A stretch of 64,000 nucleotides of DNA. Origin: Marinospirillum alkaliphilum DSM 21637. Its GTDB lineage: Bacteria; Pseudomonadota; Gammaproteobacteria; Pseudomonadales; Halomonadaceae. The notes below the pieces were generated by a model that was not told the DNA's origin, searched no databases, and worked only from the letters and a program-made list of their open reading frames with translations. The stretch covers positions 124,001 through 188,000 of the forward strand of contig NZ_FPJW01000008.1 of assembly GCF_900119735.1 (NCBI RefSeq), given 5' to 3'. Of the stretch, positions 1 through 8,463 are shown piece after piece; within the stretch, counting starts at the first letter, position 1; each line of letters begins with the position of its first letter. A program made the translations under genes and the position numbers.

Positions 1-446
1 TGTTTCTGCAACAGATCCAGCAGCAGAATGACCCTTTCTTCACCCTTGTGGCATTCAAAAATGGCTTTTAAGCCCTTGAAAGGCCCTTCCTCAATCAACA
101 GTGGGTCACCGGCTTTAAGCAGGTGTTCCGGTTCTGGCTGTACCCGCTGACGCAGTTGATCGATCAGTTGTTCATCCACCTGCAAGGGTTGATTGCCAAA
201 GGTGAGGAGTTTCAGCACACCCCGGGTGGAGCGGATGGGACGCCAGTTGTCGGTCACGTCACTCAGATGGATGAACAGGTAATAGGGAAACAGGGGTTCG
301 TCCATCAGGGTTAATTTACCCTGACGAATTTTTTCCACCTGAATAAAGGGATGGAACACTTCAAATCCCTGATTCTGAAGGTGTTCAGTGGCTCGGAAAG
401 ACTCTCTGGCCTTGCACTGAATCACATACCAGCTGCGTTCTGACAT
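1..446 (-). CDS. rfaH: RfaH, NusG-family transcription antiterminator (3' end cut by window edge)
   Basis: The minus-strand frame opens with ATG at 446 and stays open for 148 codons to the window edge. It begins MSERSWYVIQCKAR and contains the NusG N-terminal features FPYYLFIHL and RSTRGVLKLL, then a linker and the start of a KOW domain (LLIEEGPFKGLKAIFE). E. coli RfaH is 162 residues, so only about 15 residues should be missing. RfaH is a specialised NusG paralogue that joins RNA polymerase at ops elements and improves expression of long operons for surface polysaccharides, toxins and secreted proteins. It is divergent from yajQ. The sequence resembles RfaH rather than NusG because it lacks the NusG N-terminal extension and has the WYVIQCKA opening. 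Confidence 0.85.
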   Translation of the reverse strand, partial: MSERSWYVIQCKARESFRATEHLQNQGFEVFHPFIQVEKIRQGKLTLMDEPLFPYYLFIHLSDVTDNWRPIRSTRGVLKLLTFGNQPLQVDEQLIDQLRQRVQPEPEHLLKAGDPLLIEEGPFKGLKAIFECHKGEERVILLLDLLQK

Positions 447-530
447 GGTTGCTCCTCAACATCAAGCCGCGCACCTTAACGCCATGGCTGCCTGGATGCA
501 AGATTTTATCCGATCCTGGATCACTGGCGT

Positions 531-536
531 TATAAT
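531..536 (+). promoter_or_regulatory. Probable -10 element for yajQ-acpS
   Basis: A perfect TATAAT lies 33 bases upstream of the yajQ start in the rfaH/yajQ divergent gap. No good -35 hexamer is seen 16-18 bases upstream, so this is a tentative sigma-70 call. Confidence 0.35.
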
Positions 537-568
537 GACCAACCTTTTCATTTTTTGCTGGAGTGGTT

Positions 569-1054
569 ATGCCGTCTTTTGACGTGGTTTCAGAGCTCGA
601 TAAACATCAGGTCACCAACGCCATTGATCAATCCAATCGTCTGGTGGGTAACCGTTTTGACTTCAAGGGTGTGAATGCCCGTTTTGAGCAGTCCGGCGCA
701 AACGATGTTGTGCTGCATGCCGAAGCCGAGTTTCAGGTCAAACAAATGCTGGAAATTCTGCAGGCCGAGCTGATTCGCAAGGGCATTGACATTGCCTGCC
801 TGGAAGAAGGCAAGGTGGAAGAAGCCAACAAGACTGCGCGTATGCCAGTGAAACTGCGCGAGGGCATCGAAACTGAACTGGCTAAAAAGATCGTTAAAAT
901 GATCAAGGATGCCAAGTTAAAGGTGCAGGCGCAGATTCAGGGTGATCAGGTGCGGGTGACCGGCAAGAAGCGGGATGATCTGCAGGAAGTGATTGCGCTG
1001 CTGAAAGGTGCCGGATTGGAAATGCCACTGCAGTTCATCAATTTCCGCGACTGA
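569..1054 (+). CDS. yajQ: YajQ family nucleotide-binding protein
   Basis: This 161-residue protein starts MPSFDVVSELDKHQ and carries the family signatures NAIDQSNRLVGNRFDFKG near the N-terminus and PVKLREGIE in the middle. ATG 569 is preferred over GTG 563 because a TGGAG ribosome site sits 5 bases upstream and the family begins at MPSFD. YajQ proteins are small two-domain ferredoxin-like-fold nucleotide binders; a Xanthomonas member binds cyclic-di-GMP and acts with a LysR-type regulator. The stop overlaps the acpS start by one base (TGATG), so the two genes are probably translationally coupled. The role here is inferred from the family only. Confidence 0.93.
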   Translation: MPSFDVVSELDKHQVTNAIDQSNRLVGNRFDFKGVNARFEQSGANDVVLHAEAEFQVKQMLEILQAELIRKGIDIACLEEGKVEEANKTARMPVKLREGIETELAKKIVKMIKDAKLKVQAQIQGDQVRVTGKKRDDLQEVIALLKGAGLEMPLQFINFRD

Positions 1055-1431
1055 TGCTGCTGGGAATCGGAACGGACCTGGCCAGGATAGAACGCTTTGA
1101 GGCATTGCTACAGCGTCGTGGTGATGCCATTGCCCGGCGCTTGCTGACTCCGACAGAACAGCAAGCCATGCAGCAGGCGGCCAGTCCGGCTGCTTATCTG
1201 GCAAAACGCTTTGCTGCCAAAGAAGCCTTGCTCAAGGCGCTGGGTACCGGTCTGCGGGATGGCTTGAGCTGGCAGCAGCTGGAAGTCAGTAATGATGCCC
1301 TTGGTAAACCCTTGCTGCAGCTGTCTGGAAAAGCCGCTGAGCTGGCTGCAGCCATGGGTGTGCAGCAGATTCATCTGTCGATTTCTGATGAAAGGGACAT
1401 GGCACTGGCTTTTGTGGTGCTGGAAGGGTGA
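1054..1431 (+). CDS. acpS: Holo-[acyl-carrier-protein] synthase AcpS
   Basis: This 125-residue protein transfers the 4'-phosphopantetheine arm from coenzyme A to the serine of acyl carrier protein, activating it for fatty-acid synthesis. The metal-binding motif GIGTDLARIERF (Asp8) and the second signature KRFAAKEALLKALGTG (Glu57) are both present, and length is typical. Its ATG shares a base with the yajQ stop. In many gammaproteobacteria acpS follows pdxJ instead, so pairing with yajQ is less usual. A hairpin with a T tract follows at 1468-1502. Confidence 0.93.
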   Translation: MLLGIGTDLARIERFEALLQRRGDAIARRLLTPTEQQAMQQAASPAAYLAKRFAAKEALLKALGTGLRDGLSWQQLEVSNDALGKPLLQLSGKAAELAAAMGVQQIHLSISDERDMALAFVVLEG

Positions 1432-1467
1432 TGGGGGCGTTGCTGGTTACGTGGGACTCTTCAGTAT

Positions 1468-1502
1468 AAAAAAAGGCCACCTGCTGCAGGCGGCCTTTTT
1501 TG
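1468..1502. terminator. Bidirectional terminator between acpS and pfp
   Basis: An A-run, a GGCC...GGCC stem with an inner CCTGC/GCAGG stem, and a T-run of 7 form a symmetric hairpin between convergent genes. It can serve acpS on the plus strand and the phosphofructokinase gene on the minus strand. Confidence 0.85.
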
Positions 1503-1514
1503 TACACCCATCAA

Positions 1515-2774
1515 TCAGGGCTGGAAATCCGGTAACTTCCGGCTGACCAGTTTATGCTGCAGGCGAATGTATTGCGGCATGCCATCCTTGTAGGGTGGGA
1601 AGTCCTCACCCTGAATCAGCGGAGCCAGGTACTGGCGGCCCAGGGCGCTAATGCCAAAACCATCCGGAGTGATGTAATCACGCGGCATGAATTTTTCAAC
1701 ATTGGCGATATCAGACAGGCAGGCCTCACCGATCTCCCACTGGTAGGGCGCATCATTGGTACGCAGGATGGTAGGCATTACCGAGTTCTTGCCTTCCAGC
1801 GCCAGTTTTACGGCGGCCTTGCCTACGGCGTAAGCCTGGGCAACGTCCGTGGCCGAGGACAGGTGGCGTGCAGAGCGCTGCAAATAGTCTGCCACGGCCC
1901 AGTGGTATTTGTATCCCAGATCCTGTTTGACCATGCCTGCCAGGGTTGGCGCTACACCGCCCAGTTGTTTATGGCCAAAGGCATCGGTGGTACCGGCATC
2001 AGCCAGGAAGGTGCCATCCGCGTAGCGTGCACCCTCGGAAATGACGATCACGCAGTAACCATACTTCTTCACACAGTCATCCACGCGAGCCATCACGGTG
2101 CCGCGGTCAAAGGGGATTTCCGGGAAGATGATCAGATGCGGGGGTTCACCTTCGCCCCGACCTGCCAGGCCGCCGGCAGCGGCAATCCAACCGGCATGGC
2201 GACCCATCACTTCCAGGATAAACACCTTGGTGGAAGTGGCACACATGGACTCAATGTCCAGTGCAGCTTCTTTGGTGGAAACAGCAATGTATTTTGCCAC
2301 TGAGCCAAAACCGGGGCAGTTGTCAGTCACTGGCAGGTCGTTGTCGACGGTTTTGGGGATGTGTACGGCTTTCAGCGGATAACCCATGGACTCAGCCAGT
2401 TGAGAGACCTTCAGACAGGTGTCTGCAGAGTCATTGCCACCATTGTAGAAGAAATAACCGATGTCATGGGCCTTGAACACTTCAATCAGCCGCTCGTACT
2501 GGCTGCGGTGGGTTTCAATGTCCTTGAGTTTGTAACGACAGGAGCCAAAAGCGCCGCCAGGAGTATGGCGCAGGGCTGCAACTTCAGCATCTGAGAGTAC
2601 GGAAGTATCAATCAGTTCTTCGGTTAGTGCACCAATGATGCCGTTGCGACCAGCATAAACAGTACCGATTTGATCGCTATGCTGGCGGGCGGTTTCAATC
2701 ACGCCACAGGCACTGGCATTGATGACTGCGGTTACGCCGCCGGACTGGGCATAAAAGGCGTTTTGCTTCGCCAT
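1515..2774 (-). CDS. pfp: 6-phosphofructokinase, probably pyrophosphate-dependent
   Basis: This 419-residue protein begins MAKQNAFYAQSGGVTAVINA, the usual start of the PPi-type family in marine gammaproteobacteria. It interconverts fructose-6-phosphate and fructose-1,6-bisphosphate. The phosphate-donor loop reads GGNDS (residues 112-116), with Asp where ATP enzymes have the second Gly of GGDGS, and the catalytic loop reads PKTVDND (140-146), with Lys where ATP enzymes have Gly. Both changes mark PPi specificity. Start at 2774 is chosen from homology and an AGGAG upstream; an in-frame extension to 2936 has no family resemblance. The first acidic residue of GGDD-type enzymes is Asn here, which leaves donor preference open to test. 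Confidence 0.9.
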   Translation of the reverse strand: MAKQNAFYAQSGGVTAVINASACGVIETARQHSDQIGTVYAGRNGIIGALTEELIDTSVLSDAEVAALRHTPGGAFGSCRYKLKDIETHRSQYERLIEVFKAHDIGYFFYNGGNDSADTCLKVSQLAESMGYPLKAVHIPKTVDNDLPVTDNCPGFGSVAKYIAVSTKEAALDIESMCATSTKVFILEVMGRHAGWIAAAGGLAGRGEGEPPHLIIFPEIPFDRGTVMARVDDCVKKYGYCVIVISEGARYADGTFLADAGTTDAFGHKQLGGVAPTLAGMVKQDLGYKYHWAVADYLQRSARHLSSATDVAQAYAVGKAAVKLALEGKNSVMPTILRTNDAPYQWEIGEACLSDIANVEKFMPRDYITPDGFGISALGRQYLAPLIQGEDFPPYKDGMPQYIRLQHKLVSRKLPDFQP

Positions 2775-2958
2775 AAGAAGAAAAGCTCCTGCTTTGGGTT
2801 GGTGGTGGCTTGTTGCTGTGCAACATGGCTCAAAAATACCGCGCATTTTACCGGATTCCTTCAGGCAGTGCATGGGCTGTTTGTGACTCGCCCACCGATT
2901 TTGATTCCGGCATGCTAGACTGCCGGGCAGAGGCATCTTTGATCAGGAACAGCAAGTC

Positions 2959-4371
2959 ATGCATCTTCATTTTCTGGGTATCTGCGGTACTTTTATGGGG
3001 TCACTGGCCATTCTGGCGCGTGAACTGGGGCATCAGGTGACGGGTTCTGACCAGCAGGTGTATCCGCCGATGAGTGACCAGTTACAGGCTGCTGGTATCA
3101 CCCTGCATGAAGGGTTTGATTACTCGCCAGTGGATTTTGCGCCGGATCTGGTGGTGGTCGGTAATGTGATGCGACGAGGGCTGCCCTGTGTTGAAGCCTT
3201 GCTGGAGTCCGGCCTGCCTTACACCTCTGGTCCACAATGGCTGCATGATCATCTGCTGCGTGGCAGTGAGCAGGAGCCGCGTTGGGTGCTGGCTGTGGCG
3301 GGTACGCACGGCAAAACCACCACGGCAAGTTTGCTGGCTTGGATTTTGGAAGCGGCCGGGATGTCACCGGGTTTTCTGATCGGGGGGGTGCCGGGTAACT
3401 TTGGTGTATCGGCCCGTCTGGGACAGACGCCTTTTTTTGTGATTGAAGCCGATGAATATGACACGGCCTTTTTTGACAAGCGCTCCAAGTTTGTTCATTA
3501 CACCCCCCGCACACTGATTATGAATAACCTGGAATATGATCATGCGGATATCTTTCCGGATCTGGTAGCTATCCAGCGGCAGTTTCACCATCTGATGCGG
3601 TTGGTGCCGGGCAGTGGACGTGTGATTTATCCACAGCAGGATACCGCCCTGCAAACAGTGCTGGAACAAGGCTGCTGGAGTGAGCGGGAAGATTTTGGAT
3701 TACTGAACACGCAGGATCAACCAGCGGTTCAGGCGGCTGAATGGCAAGCACGGAAGCTGGATCAGGCCGGATCAAGTTTTGTTGTGTTGCATCGGGGACG
3801 GGTTCTTGGTGAGGTGCACTGGGAGCTGACGGGTGATCACAACATCAGTAATGCTCTGGCAGCACTGGCGGCTGCTCGCCATGTGGGCGTGGATGTTAAG
3901 GCTGTGCTGCCGACTTTAAGTGAATTTCGCAGTGTGAAACGGCGTATGGAGCTGGTGGGAGAAGTGGTCGGTGTCAGGGTGTATGACGATTTTGCTCACC
4001 ATCCCACCGCCATTGCCACCACCCTTGCCGGGGCGCGCCCTGGTTGCAGTGGCCGGTTGTTTGCAGTGATTGAGCCGCGCTCCAATACCATGAGGCTGGG
4101 TACCCTGCGTCAGGCTTTGCCGGATAGCGTGAAGGTAGCTGATCAGGTCTGTTGGTATCAATCACCACAGATGAGCTGGTCTCCGGCAGAGTTGGGTGTC
4201 GGAGAAAACTTCACCGATCTGCAGCAGCTGTGCCGCTGGTTGGTAGATCAGGTGCAGCCAGGCGACCACCTGTTGTTGATGAGTAATGGCAGTTTTGGTG
4301 GCCTGCATCAGCAGGTGTTGGCTGCCTTGCAGCAAGCGAATCGGGTTAATGGGCAGGAGGTGGGTGCATGA
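2959..4371 (+). CDS. mpl: UDP-N-acetylmuramate:L-Ala-gamma-D-Glu-meso-DAP ligase
   Basis: This 470-residue cytoplasmic ligase recycles peptidoglycan by joining the released tripeptide to UDP-MurNAc. The opening MHLHFLGICGTFMGSLAILA is the UDP-binding Rossmann segment typical of Mpl. The ATP loop GTHGKTTT falls at about residues 115-122, and the Mur-ligase body (IEADEYDTAFFDKRSKF, GDHNISNALAALAA, DDFAHHPTA) follows in order. Its stop overlaps the ubiX start by 4 bases (ATGA). The same mpl-ubiX adjacency is known in Pseudomonas. It is divergent from the phosphofructokinase gene. Confidence 0.96.
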   Translation: MHLHFLGICGTFMGSLAILARELGHQVTGSDQQVYPPMSDQLQAAGITLHEGFDYSPVDFAPDLVVVGNVMRRGLPCVEALLESGLPYTSGPQWLHDHLLRGSEQEPRWVLAVAGTHGKTTTASLLAWILEAAGMSPGFLIGGVPGNFGVSARLGQTPFFVIEADEYDTAFFDKRSKFVHYTPRTLIMNNLEYDHADIFPDLVAIQRQFHHLMRLVPGSGRVIYPQQDTALQTVLEQGCWSEREDFGLLNTQDQPAVQAAEWQARKLDQAGSSFVVLHRGRVLGEVHWELTGDHNISNALAALAAARHVGVDVKAVLPTLSEFRSVKRRMELVGEVVGVRVYDDFAHHPTAIATTLAGARPGCSGRLFAVIEPRSNTMRLGTLRQALPDSVKVADQVCWYQSPQMSWSPAELGVGENFTDLQQLCRWLVDQVQPGDHLLLMSNGSFGGLHQQVLAALQQANRVNGQEVGA

Positions 4372-4991
4372 GCCCTGCAGTGACGGGTGTGCGTCGTATT
4401 ACTCTGGCATTGACCGGGGCTTCCGGTGTGCAGTATGGCTTACGGCTGTTGGAGTGCCTGTTGGCTCAGGGTTGCCAGGTGGATCTGATGATTTCAAAGG
4501 CTGCCCATCTGGTGATTGAAACTGAAACCGATGAACAGCTACCTGCCAATGCAGCGCGTCTGACTGAGGTATTGAATCAGCGTTATGCCGCTTTACCCGG
4601 CAAGGTTCAGGCCTATGGTCGTGAGGACTGGTTTGCACCAGCAGCATCGGGCTCCGGGGCAGCATCCAGCATGGTGATCTGTCCTTGTTCCGGTGGCACC
4701 TTATCAGCACTGGCCACCGGTGCCAGCAATAATCTGATTGAGCGTGCCGGGGATGTGGCATTGAAGGAAAGGCGTCAGTTGTTGCTGGTGATGCGGGAAA
4801 TGCCCTTGCACCAGGTGCATCTGGAGCAGATGCTGAAACTCACCCAGATGGGTGCAGTGGTGATGCCGGCCAGCCCCGGATTTTATCATCGTCCGGAAAG
4901 TGTGGAAGCCATGGTGGATTTTGTGGTGGCGCGGATACTGGATCAATTGGGTCTGGAGCAGCAGCTGATGCCCCGCTGGGGTGAGCCTTGA
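4368..4991 (+). CDS. ubiX: UbiX flavin prenyltransferase
   Basis: This 207-residue protein makes prenylated FMN, the cofactor of the UbiD decarboxylase in ubiquinone synthesis. Family signatures are ALTGASGVQYGLRLLE at the N-terminus, the flavin-site stretch MVICPCSGGTLSALATGASN in the middle, and LVMREMPLHQVHLEQMLKL followed by MPASPGFYHRP near the end. The start overlaps the mpl stop by 4 bases. No ubiD is in the window. A 41-base gap separates it from a convergent membrane-protein gene. Confidence 0.96.
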   Translation: MSPAVTGVRRITLALTGASGVQYGLRLLECLLAQGCQVDLMISKAAHLVIETETDEQLPANAARLTEVLNQRYAALPGKVQAYGREDWFAPAASGSGAASSMVICPCSGGTLSALATGASNNLIERAGDVALKERRQLLLVMREMPLHQVHLEQMLKLTQMGAVVMPASPGFYHRPESVEAMVDFVVARILDQLGLEQQLMPRWGEP

Positions 4992-5032
4992 TCTGAGTTC
5001 TTGATTCTGGGCTTTAACTCTGGACTTCTGAG

Positions 5033-6031
5033 TCAGGAGTCTGTGCTTTTCGCTTGCAGATTGTCTTCTACCCGGTCACTGAGCGAGTGATAACAGCTGT
5101 CACCAATTCTTTGCCAGAAGGCTTCGGCATTTTCACCCGGTTGCAACACCAGTGGGGTGATGGTGCTGTCCAGTGGGCCGGCGTCACAAATCAGTTCTCG
5201 CAACAGATGCTGGTAAAGCCGGGCGCGCAGCACCAGTGCACCATTGATGGTGGTGTTGGGCATTAAGATCAGCAGTGTCTGGCGGTCATAACGATAGGCT
5301 TCATCACCCGCGCGGCAGTTCAGCCTGCAGATGTGGGCTGCCTCCCTGATGAAGTGATGGGCTGCTGTCTGTCCCAGTTCATGGCGAATTTCCGGGTATT
5401 GATGCAGTTCTACCAGTAACAGGGCCAGTGGCTTTTGAGTGGTGCGCGCACGGCTGACTTCAGCCTGGATGCTGGTGCGTAACTGACGAGCATTAAAAAA
5501 GCCCGTGACACTGTCCTGACCAACCAGTTGTTCCAGATAATAAGTACGGTTTCTGGTTCTGATGCCATAAACCCAAGCCATCAGCATTAATAGCAGGTAG
5601 TGTGCAATAAACAGCATTACTTCATCGGTTGGATGTTGCTCCAGTCGCAGCAGCAGCAAACCTGCTAGTAATAAAAGACTAAAGGCCAGTGCGGCAGTGT
5701 TAGGTAATAAATAAAAAGCCAGTAATGGATAAAACAGGCCCACAAAATGCCATTGTGTGAAATCTGTCAGGCTTTCTGGTTGCAGTAACAGGAAGCCACC
5801 CAAACAAACCAGCGCAGTGATGGCTGCAGGGTCGTATCTGAAATGAGTGCCGGATTGCCAGCGTAGGATGCCCAGACCAAAAAAGACCGGTGTTAACAGA
5901 GCGGGCAAGAGTATGGCTTCGTAATAACCGGACAGATAAACCTGGGTGGCCAGCAAGGCCAGACCACAACCAAGAACCAGGTAGAGGTTGGCGGCAACGC
6001 GTCTCAGTGACTGGTTGAACTCTGATCTCAT
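5033..6031 (-). CDS. Membrane protein with degenerate GGDEF domain (A)
   Basis: This 332-residue protein has about six hydrophobic segments in residues 1-160, then a cytoplasmic domain opening with DSVTGFFNARQLRTSI, the start of a GGDEF fold. Where active cyclases have RYGGDEF followed by the LLP strand, this protein has RYDRQTLLILMPNT, so all five signature residues are replaced and diguanylate cyclase activity is not expected. It may bind a nucleotide, bind a partner, or act only as a sensor. Its ATG overlaps the stop of the next gene upstream by 4 bases; that gene encodes a related protein, so the pair is probably co-translated and may form a complex. Fold call is firm; function unknown. 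Confidence 0.75.
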   Translation of the reverse strand: MRSEFNQSLRRVAANLYLVLGCGLALLATQVYLSGYYEAILLPALLTPVFFGLGILRWQSGTHFRYDPAAITALVCLGGFLLLQPESLTDFTQWHFVGLFYPLLAFYLLPNTAALAFSLLLLAGLLLLRLEQHPTDEVMLFIAHYLLLMLMAWVYGIRTRNRTYYLEQLVGQDSVTGFFNARQLRTSIQAEVSRARTTQKPLALLLVELHQYPEIRHELGQTAAHHFIREAAHICRLNCRAGDEAYRYDRQTLLILMPNTTINGALVLRARLYQHLLRELICDAGPLDSTITPLVLQPGENAEAFWQRIGDSCYHSLSDRVEDNLQAKSTDS

Positions 6032-6957
6032 GCGCTGGCCTCACTCATGGCGTTTGTCAGGCCTGGTCTGCGACTGAGTTCAAACAAGGTTTCCGGGTTA
6101 TCTGAGGCGCTGCACAGGTGTTGATCAATCAGCAGATCAGGGAGGTTCTGGCGCAGCGTTTCAGTACGGTCTTGCAGTTGCTCAGCGCTACCCAGTGGGA
6201 TCAGGGCGCAAAGACGGTTTTCACTGATGCTGTAAAGGCCTTCATAGCTGGACAGGCAGCGGGATACAGTTTGTGCGGTTGGCAGATCAAACTGCTTGTC
6301 ATTCTGTTGCTGCAGCAGGATTAAACCTAATCCAGTGGCTTCTCGCTGCGCACGCTCCAGTTCCTTGTGCAGGTCTTTCAGTAATTGTTCGGGATTGTAC
6401 AGCCGTGTATCCGGGTCGCGGTTGAGCTGTTCTTGCAGTCGTTGTTGCCGCAACTGGTGAGTGAAACTGTATAAACTGCTCAGTAGCACAGTGATCCAGA
6501 AGCCGATCAGGTAGGCTGCGCGCAGGGTGCCTTCCAGTTGCAGCATCAGCAGCAGGTTGGCGGTGACAGCAAAAATCAGGATGTAAAAAAGCGCCGCGCG
6601 AAAAGGTAGCAGGGCAAAAGCCAGAAAAGGGAATACCAGATGGATACTGAGATGGGTTAATGAGTCCAGGTGCAGATCTTGCACCAATAACAGCAGCGCC
6701 AGCAGGGTGTACAGGGCAAGAGCCCCGGAAGCAAAAGCTTGTTGATGGTTGTTGTTGATTGATTTACTGCTGAATGATTTGCCGGTGAATAATGTGCGTG
6801 GAAGTAAAAGATTCGCAAGGGATAGTGCGCCTGCCAGGTATAGGCAGGCGGCCAGATACCACCCGATATGGAAATGCCAGCCTGCGAGCAGCACAAAAAG
6901 GCTGCATGCCATTGACTGGCACCAGGTGAGCATGCGTATGGACTCAAGTGGTCCCAT
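6028..6957 (-). CDS. Membrane protein with strongly degenerate GGDEF-like domain (B)
   Basis: This 309-residue protein is organised like its downstream neighbour: about six hydrophobic segments in residues 10-165, then a cytoplasmic domain opening DPDTRLYNPEQLLKDLHKEL (compare D-x-L-T-x-L-x-N of GGDEF proteins). The signature position reads ISENRLCALIP, so no GGDEF residues remain. The pair looks like an ancient tandem duplication. Start is uncertain: ATG 6957 and ATG 6933 both lack a strong ribosome site. The gene faces away from proA, with a 249-base gap that holds the proA promoter. Confidence 0.65.
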   Translation of the reverse strand: MGPLESIRMLTWCQSMACSLFVLLAGWHFHIGWYLAACLYLAGALSLANLLLPRTLFTGKSFSSKSINNNHQQAFASGALALYTLLALLLLVQDLHLDSLTHLSIHLVFPFLAFALLPFRAALFYILIFAVTANLLLMLQLEGTLRAAYLIGFWITVLLSSLYSFTHQLRQQRLQEQLNRDPDTRLYNPEQLLKDLHKELERAQREATGLGLILLQQQNDKQFDLPTAQTVSRCLSSYEGLYSISENRLCALIPLGSAEQLQDRTETLRQNLPDLLIDQHLCSASDNPETLFELSRRPGLTNAMSEASA

Positions 6958-7149
6958 AGGCTGGTAAAACCCTGATGATGAATTTCATACACCGAAAAGC
7001 GGTGTGCCCGGTCTTGGTAATAAACTCCTCTGCCACTCCGGCTGACCTGACCATCCCTTGGTTGGTGCATTGTAACTCAATGTTAAGGTAAATGGGAACC
7101 AGTCTGGATTGATTTGTTATAAGGGCTAGGGTAACGACTGGGCCTTGCG

Positions 7150-7155
7150 TATAAT
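7150..7155 (+). promoter_or_regulatory. Probable -10 element for the proA operon
   Basis: A perfect TATAAT lies 51 bases upstream of proA in the gap 6958-7206. A convincing -35 box is not visible. No other structure was noticed in this gap. Confidence 0.35.
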
Positions 7156-7206
7156 GCCGTCATCGATCACTCCATGTTTTATTCAAGCCAGATGAAGAGC
7201 TGAACA

Positions 7207-8463
7207 ATGAATATCGCAGACTACATGCAATCACTGGGGCAGCAAGCCCGTGATGCCTCACGCTTGATGGCCCGGGCTTCCAGTCAGGTCAAAAATGCTG
7301 CATTGCTGGCCACTGCAGAGGCTCTGGATGCTGCGCGTGAGCGGTTGCTGGCTGCCAATGCCGAGGATATGAAGGCCGGTGCGGCCCGTCAACTGGATGC
7401 AGCCTTACTGGATCGCCTCGAACTGACCCCTGCTCGCATTGATGCCATGATTGAAGGTTTGCGGCAGGTGGCGGCCTTGCCTGATCCTGTGGGTGAAATC
7501 ACCGACATGAAATATCGCCCCAGCGGCATTCAGATTGGTCGTATGCGTGTGCCGCTGGGTGTGATCGGCATCATTTATGAGTCGCGTCCCAATGTGACAG
7601 TTGAGGCGGCAAGTCTGTGCCTGAAGTCTGGCAATGCTGCCATTTTGCGTGGCGGCTCCGAAGCGATTCACTCCAATCAAGCCATTGCTGCCTGTCTGAT
7701 GCAGGGGCTGCGCGCTGCCGGTTTGCCGCAGGCGGCTGTGCAGGTTGTAGAAACCACTGATCGTGAAGCGGTAGGACACCTGATTACCCTCAGTGAATAC
7801 GTGGATGTGTTGGTACCTCGTGGTGGCAAGGGATTGATTGAGCGTATTGCCAATGATGCTCGTATTCCAGTGATCAAGCATCTGGATGGCGTTTGCCATG
7901 TGTATGTGGATCAGGACGCTGCTCATGACAAGTCGATGGCCATTGCCATCAACGCCAAAACACATCGTTATGGCACTTGCAACACCATGGAAACGCTATT
8001 GGTGCATGAAAGCCAGGCTGCCAGCCTTTTACCACCGCTGGCGCAGGCTTATCAGGACAAGGGTGTGGAGTTGCGCGGTTGTGCACGAGCTCGTTTGTTG
8101 GTGCCCAGCATGTTGGCTGCGATTGAATCTGACTGGAGCACTGAGTATCTGGCCCCGATTCTGGCTGTTAAAGTGGTGGACTCACTGGATGATGCAATCA
8201 ATCACATCAATCAGTATGGTTCACATCATACGGATGCCATAGTGACTGAAAACTACACACGAGCCAGACGCTTTCTGACCGAGGTGGACTCCAGTTCAGT
8301 GATGGTGAATGCTTCGACACGTTTTGCTGATGGTTTTGAATATGGCCTGGGTGCCGAGATTGGCATTTCCACCGACAAGATTCATGCACGAGGTCCGGTT
8401 GGCCTGGAAGGGTTGACCTCTCAGAAGTACGTTGTATTGGGTGATGGCCATATCCGTGAGTGA
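7207..8463 (+). CDS. proA: Gamma-glutamyl phosphate reductase
   Basis: This 418-residue NADPH-dependent enzyme reduces gamma-glutamyl phosphate to glutamate semialdehyde in proline synthesis. Family landmarks are [20 protein letters not shown] (from about residue 117), [11 protein letters not shown] (148-157), and the catalytic cysteine in [15 protein letters not shown] (Cys258). The end [20 protein letters not shown] is typical. ProB, which makes the substrate, is not nearby. nadD starts inside its last 20 bases. The gene heads a long same-strand block running to lipA. Confidence 0.97.
   Translation: MNIADYMQSLGQQARDASRLMARASSQVKNAALLATAEALDAARERLLAANAEDMKAGAARQLDAALLDRLELTPARIDAMIEGLRQVAALPDPVGEITDMKYRPSGIQIGRMRVPLGVIGIIYESRPNVTVEAASLCLKSGNAAILRGGSEAIHSNQAIAACLMQGLRAAGLPQAAVQVVETTDREAVGHLITLSEYVDVLVPRGGKGLIERIANDARIPVIKHLDGVCHVYVDQDAAHDKSMAIAINAKTHRYGTCNTMETLLVHESQAASLLPPLAQAYQDKGVELRGCARARLLVPSMLAAIESDWSTEYLAPILAVKVVDSLDDAINHINQYGSHHTDAIVTENYTRARRFLTEVDSSSVMVNASTRFADGFEYGLGAEIGISTDKIHARGPVGLEGLTSQKYVVLGDGHIRE

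Noticed and set aside
1554-2303. 249-codon plus-strand open frame
   Set aside because: Antisense to the phosphofructokinase gene, no family resemblance.
4992-5032. Imperfect inverted repeat between ubiX and the convergent GGDEF-like gene as a terminator
   Set aside because: The arms leave almost no loop and no T tract follows.
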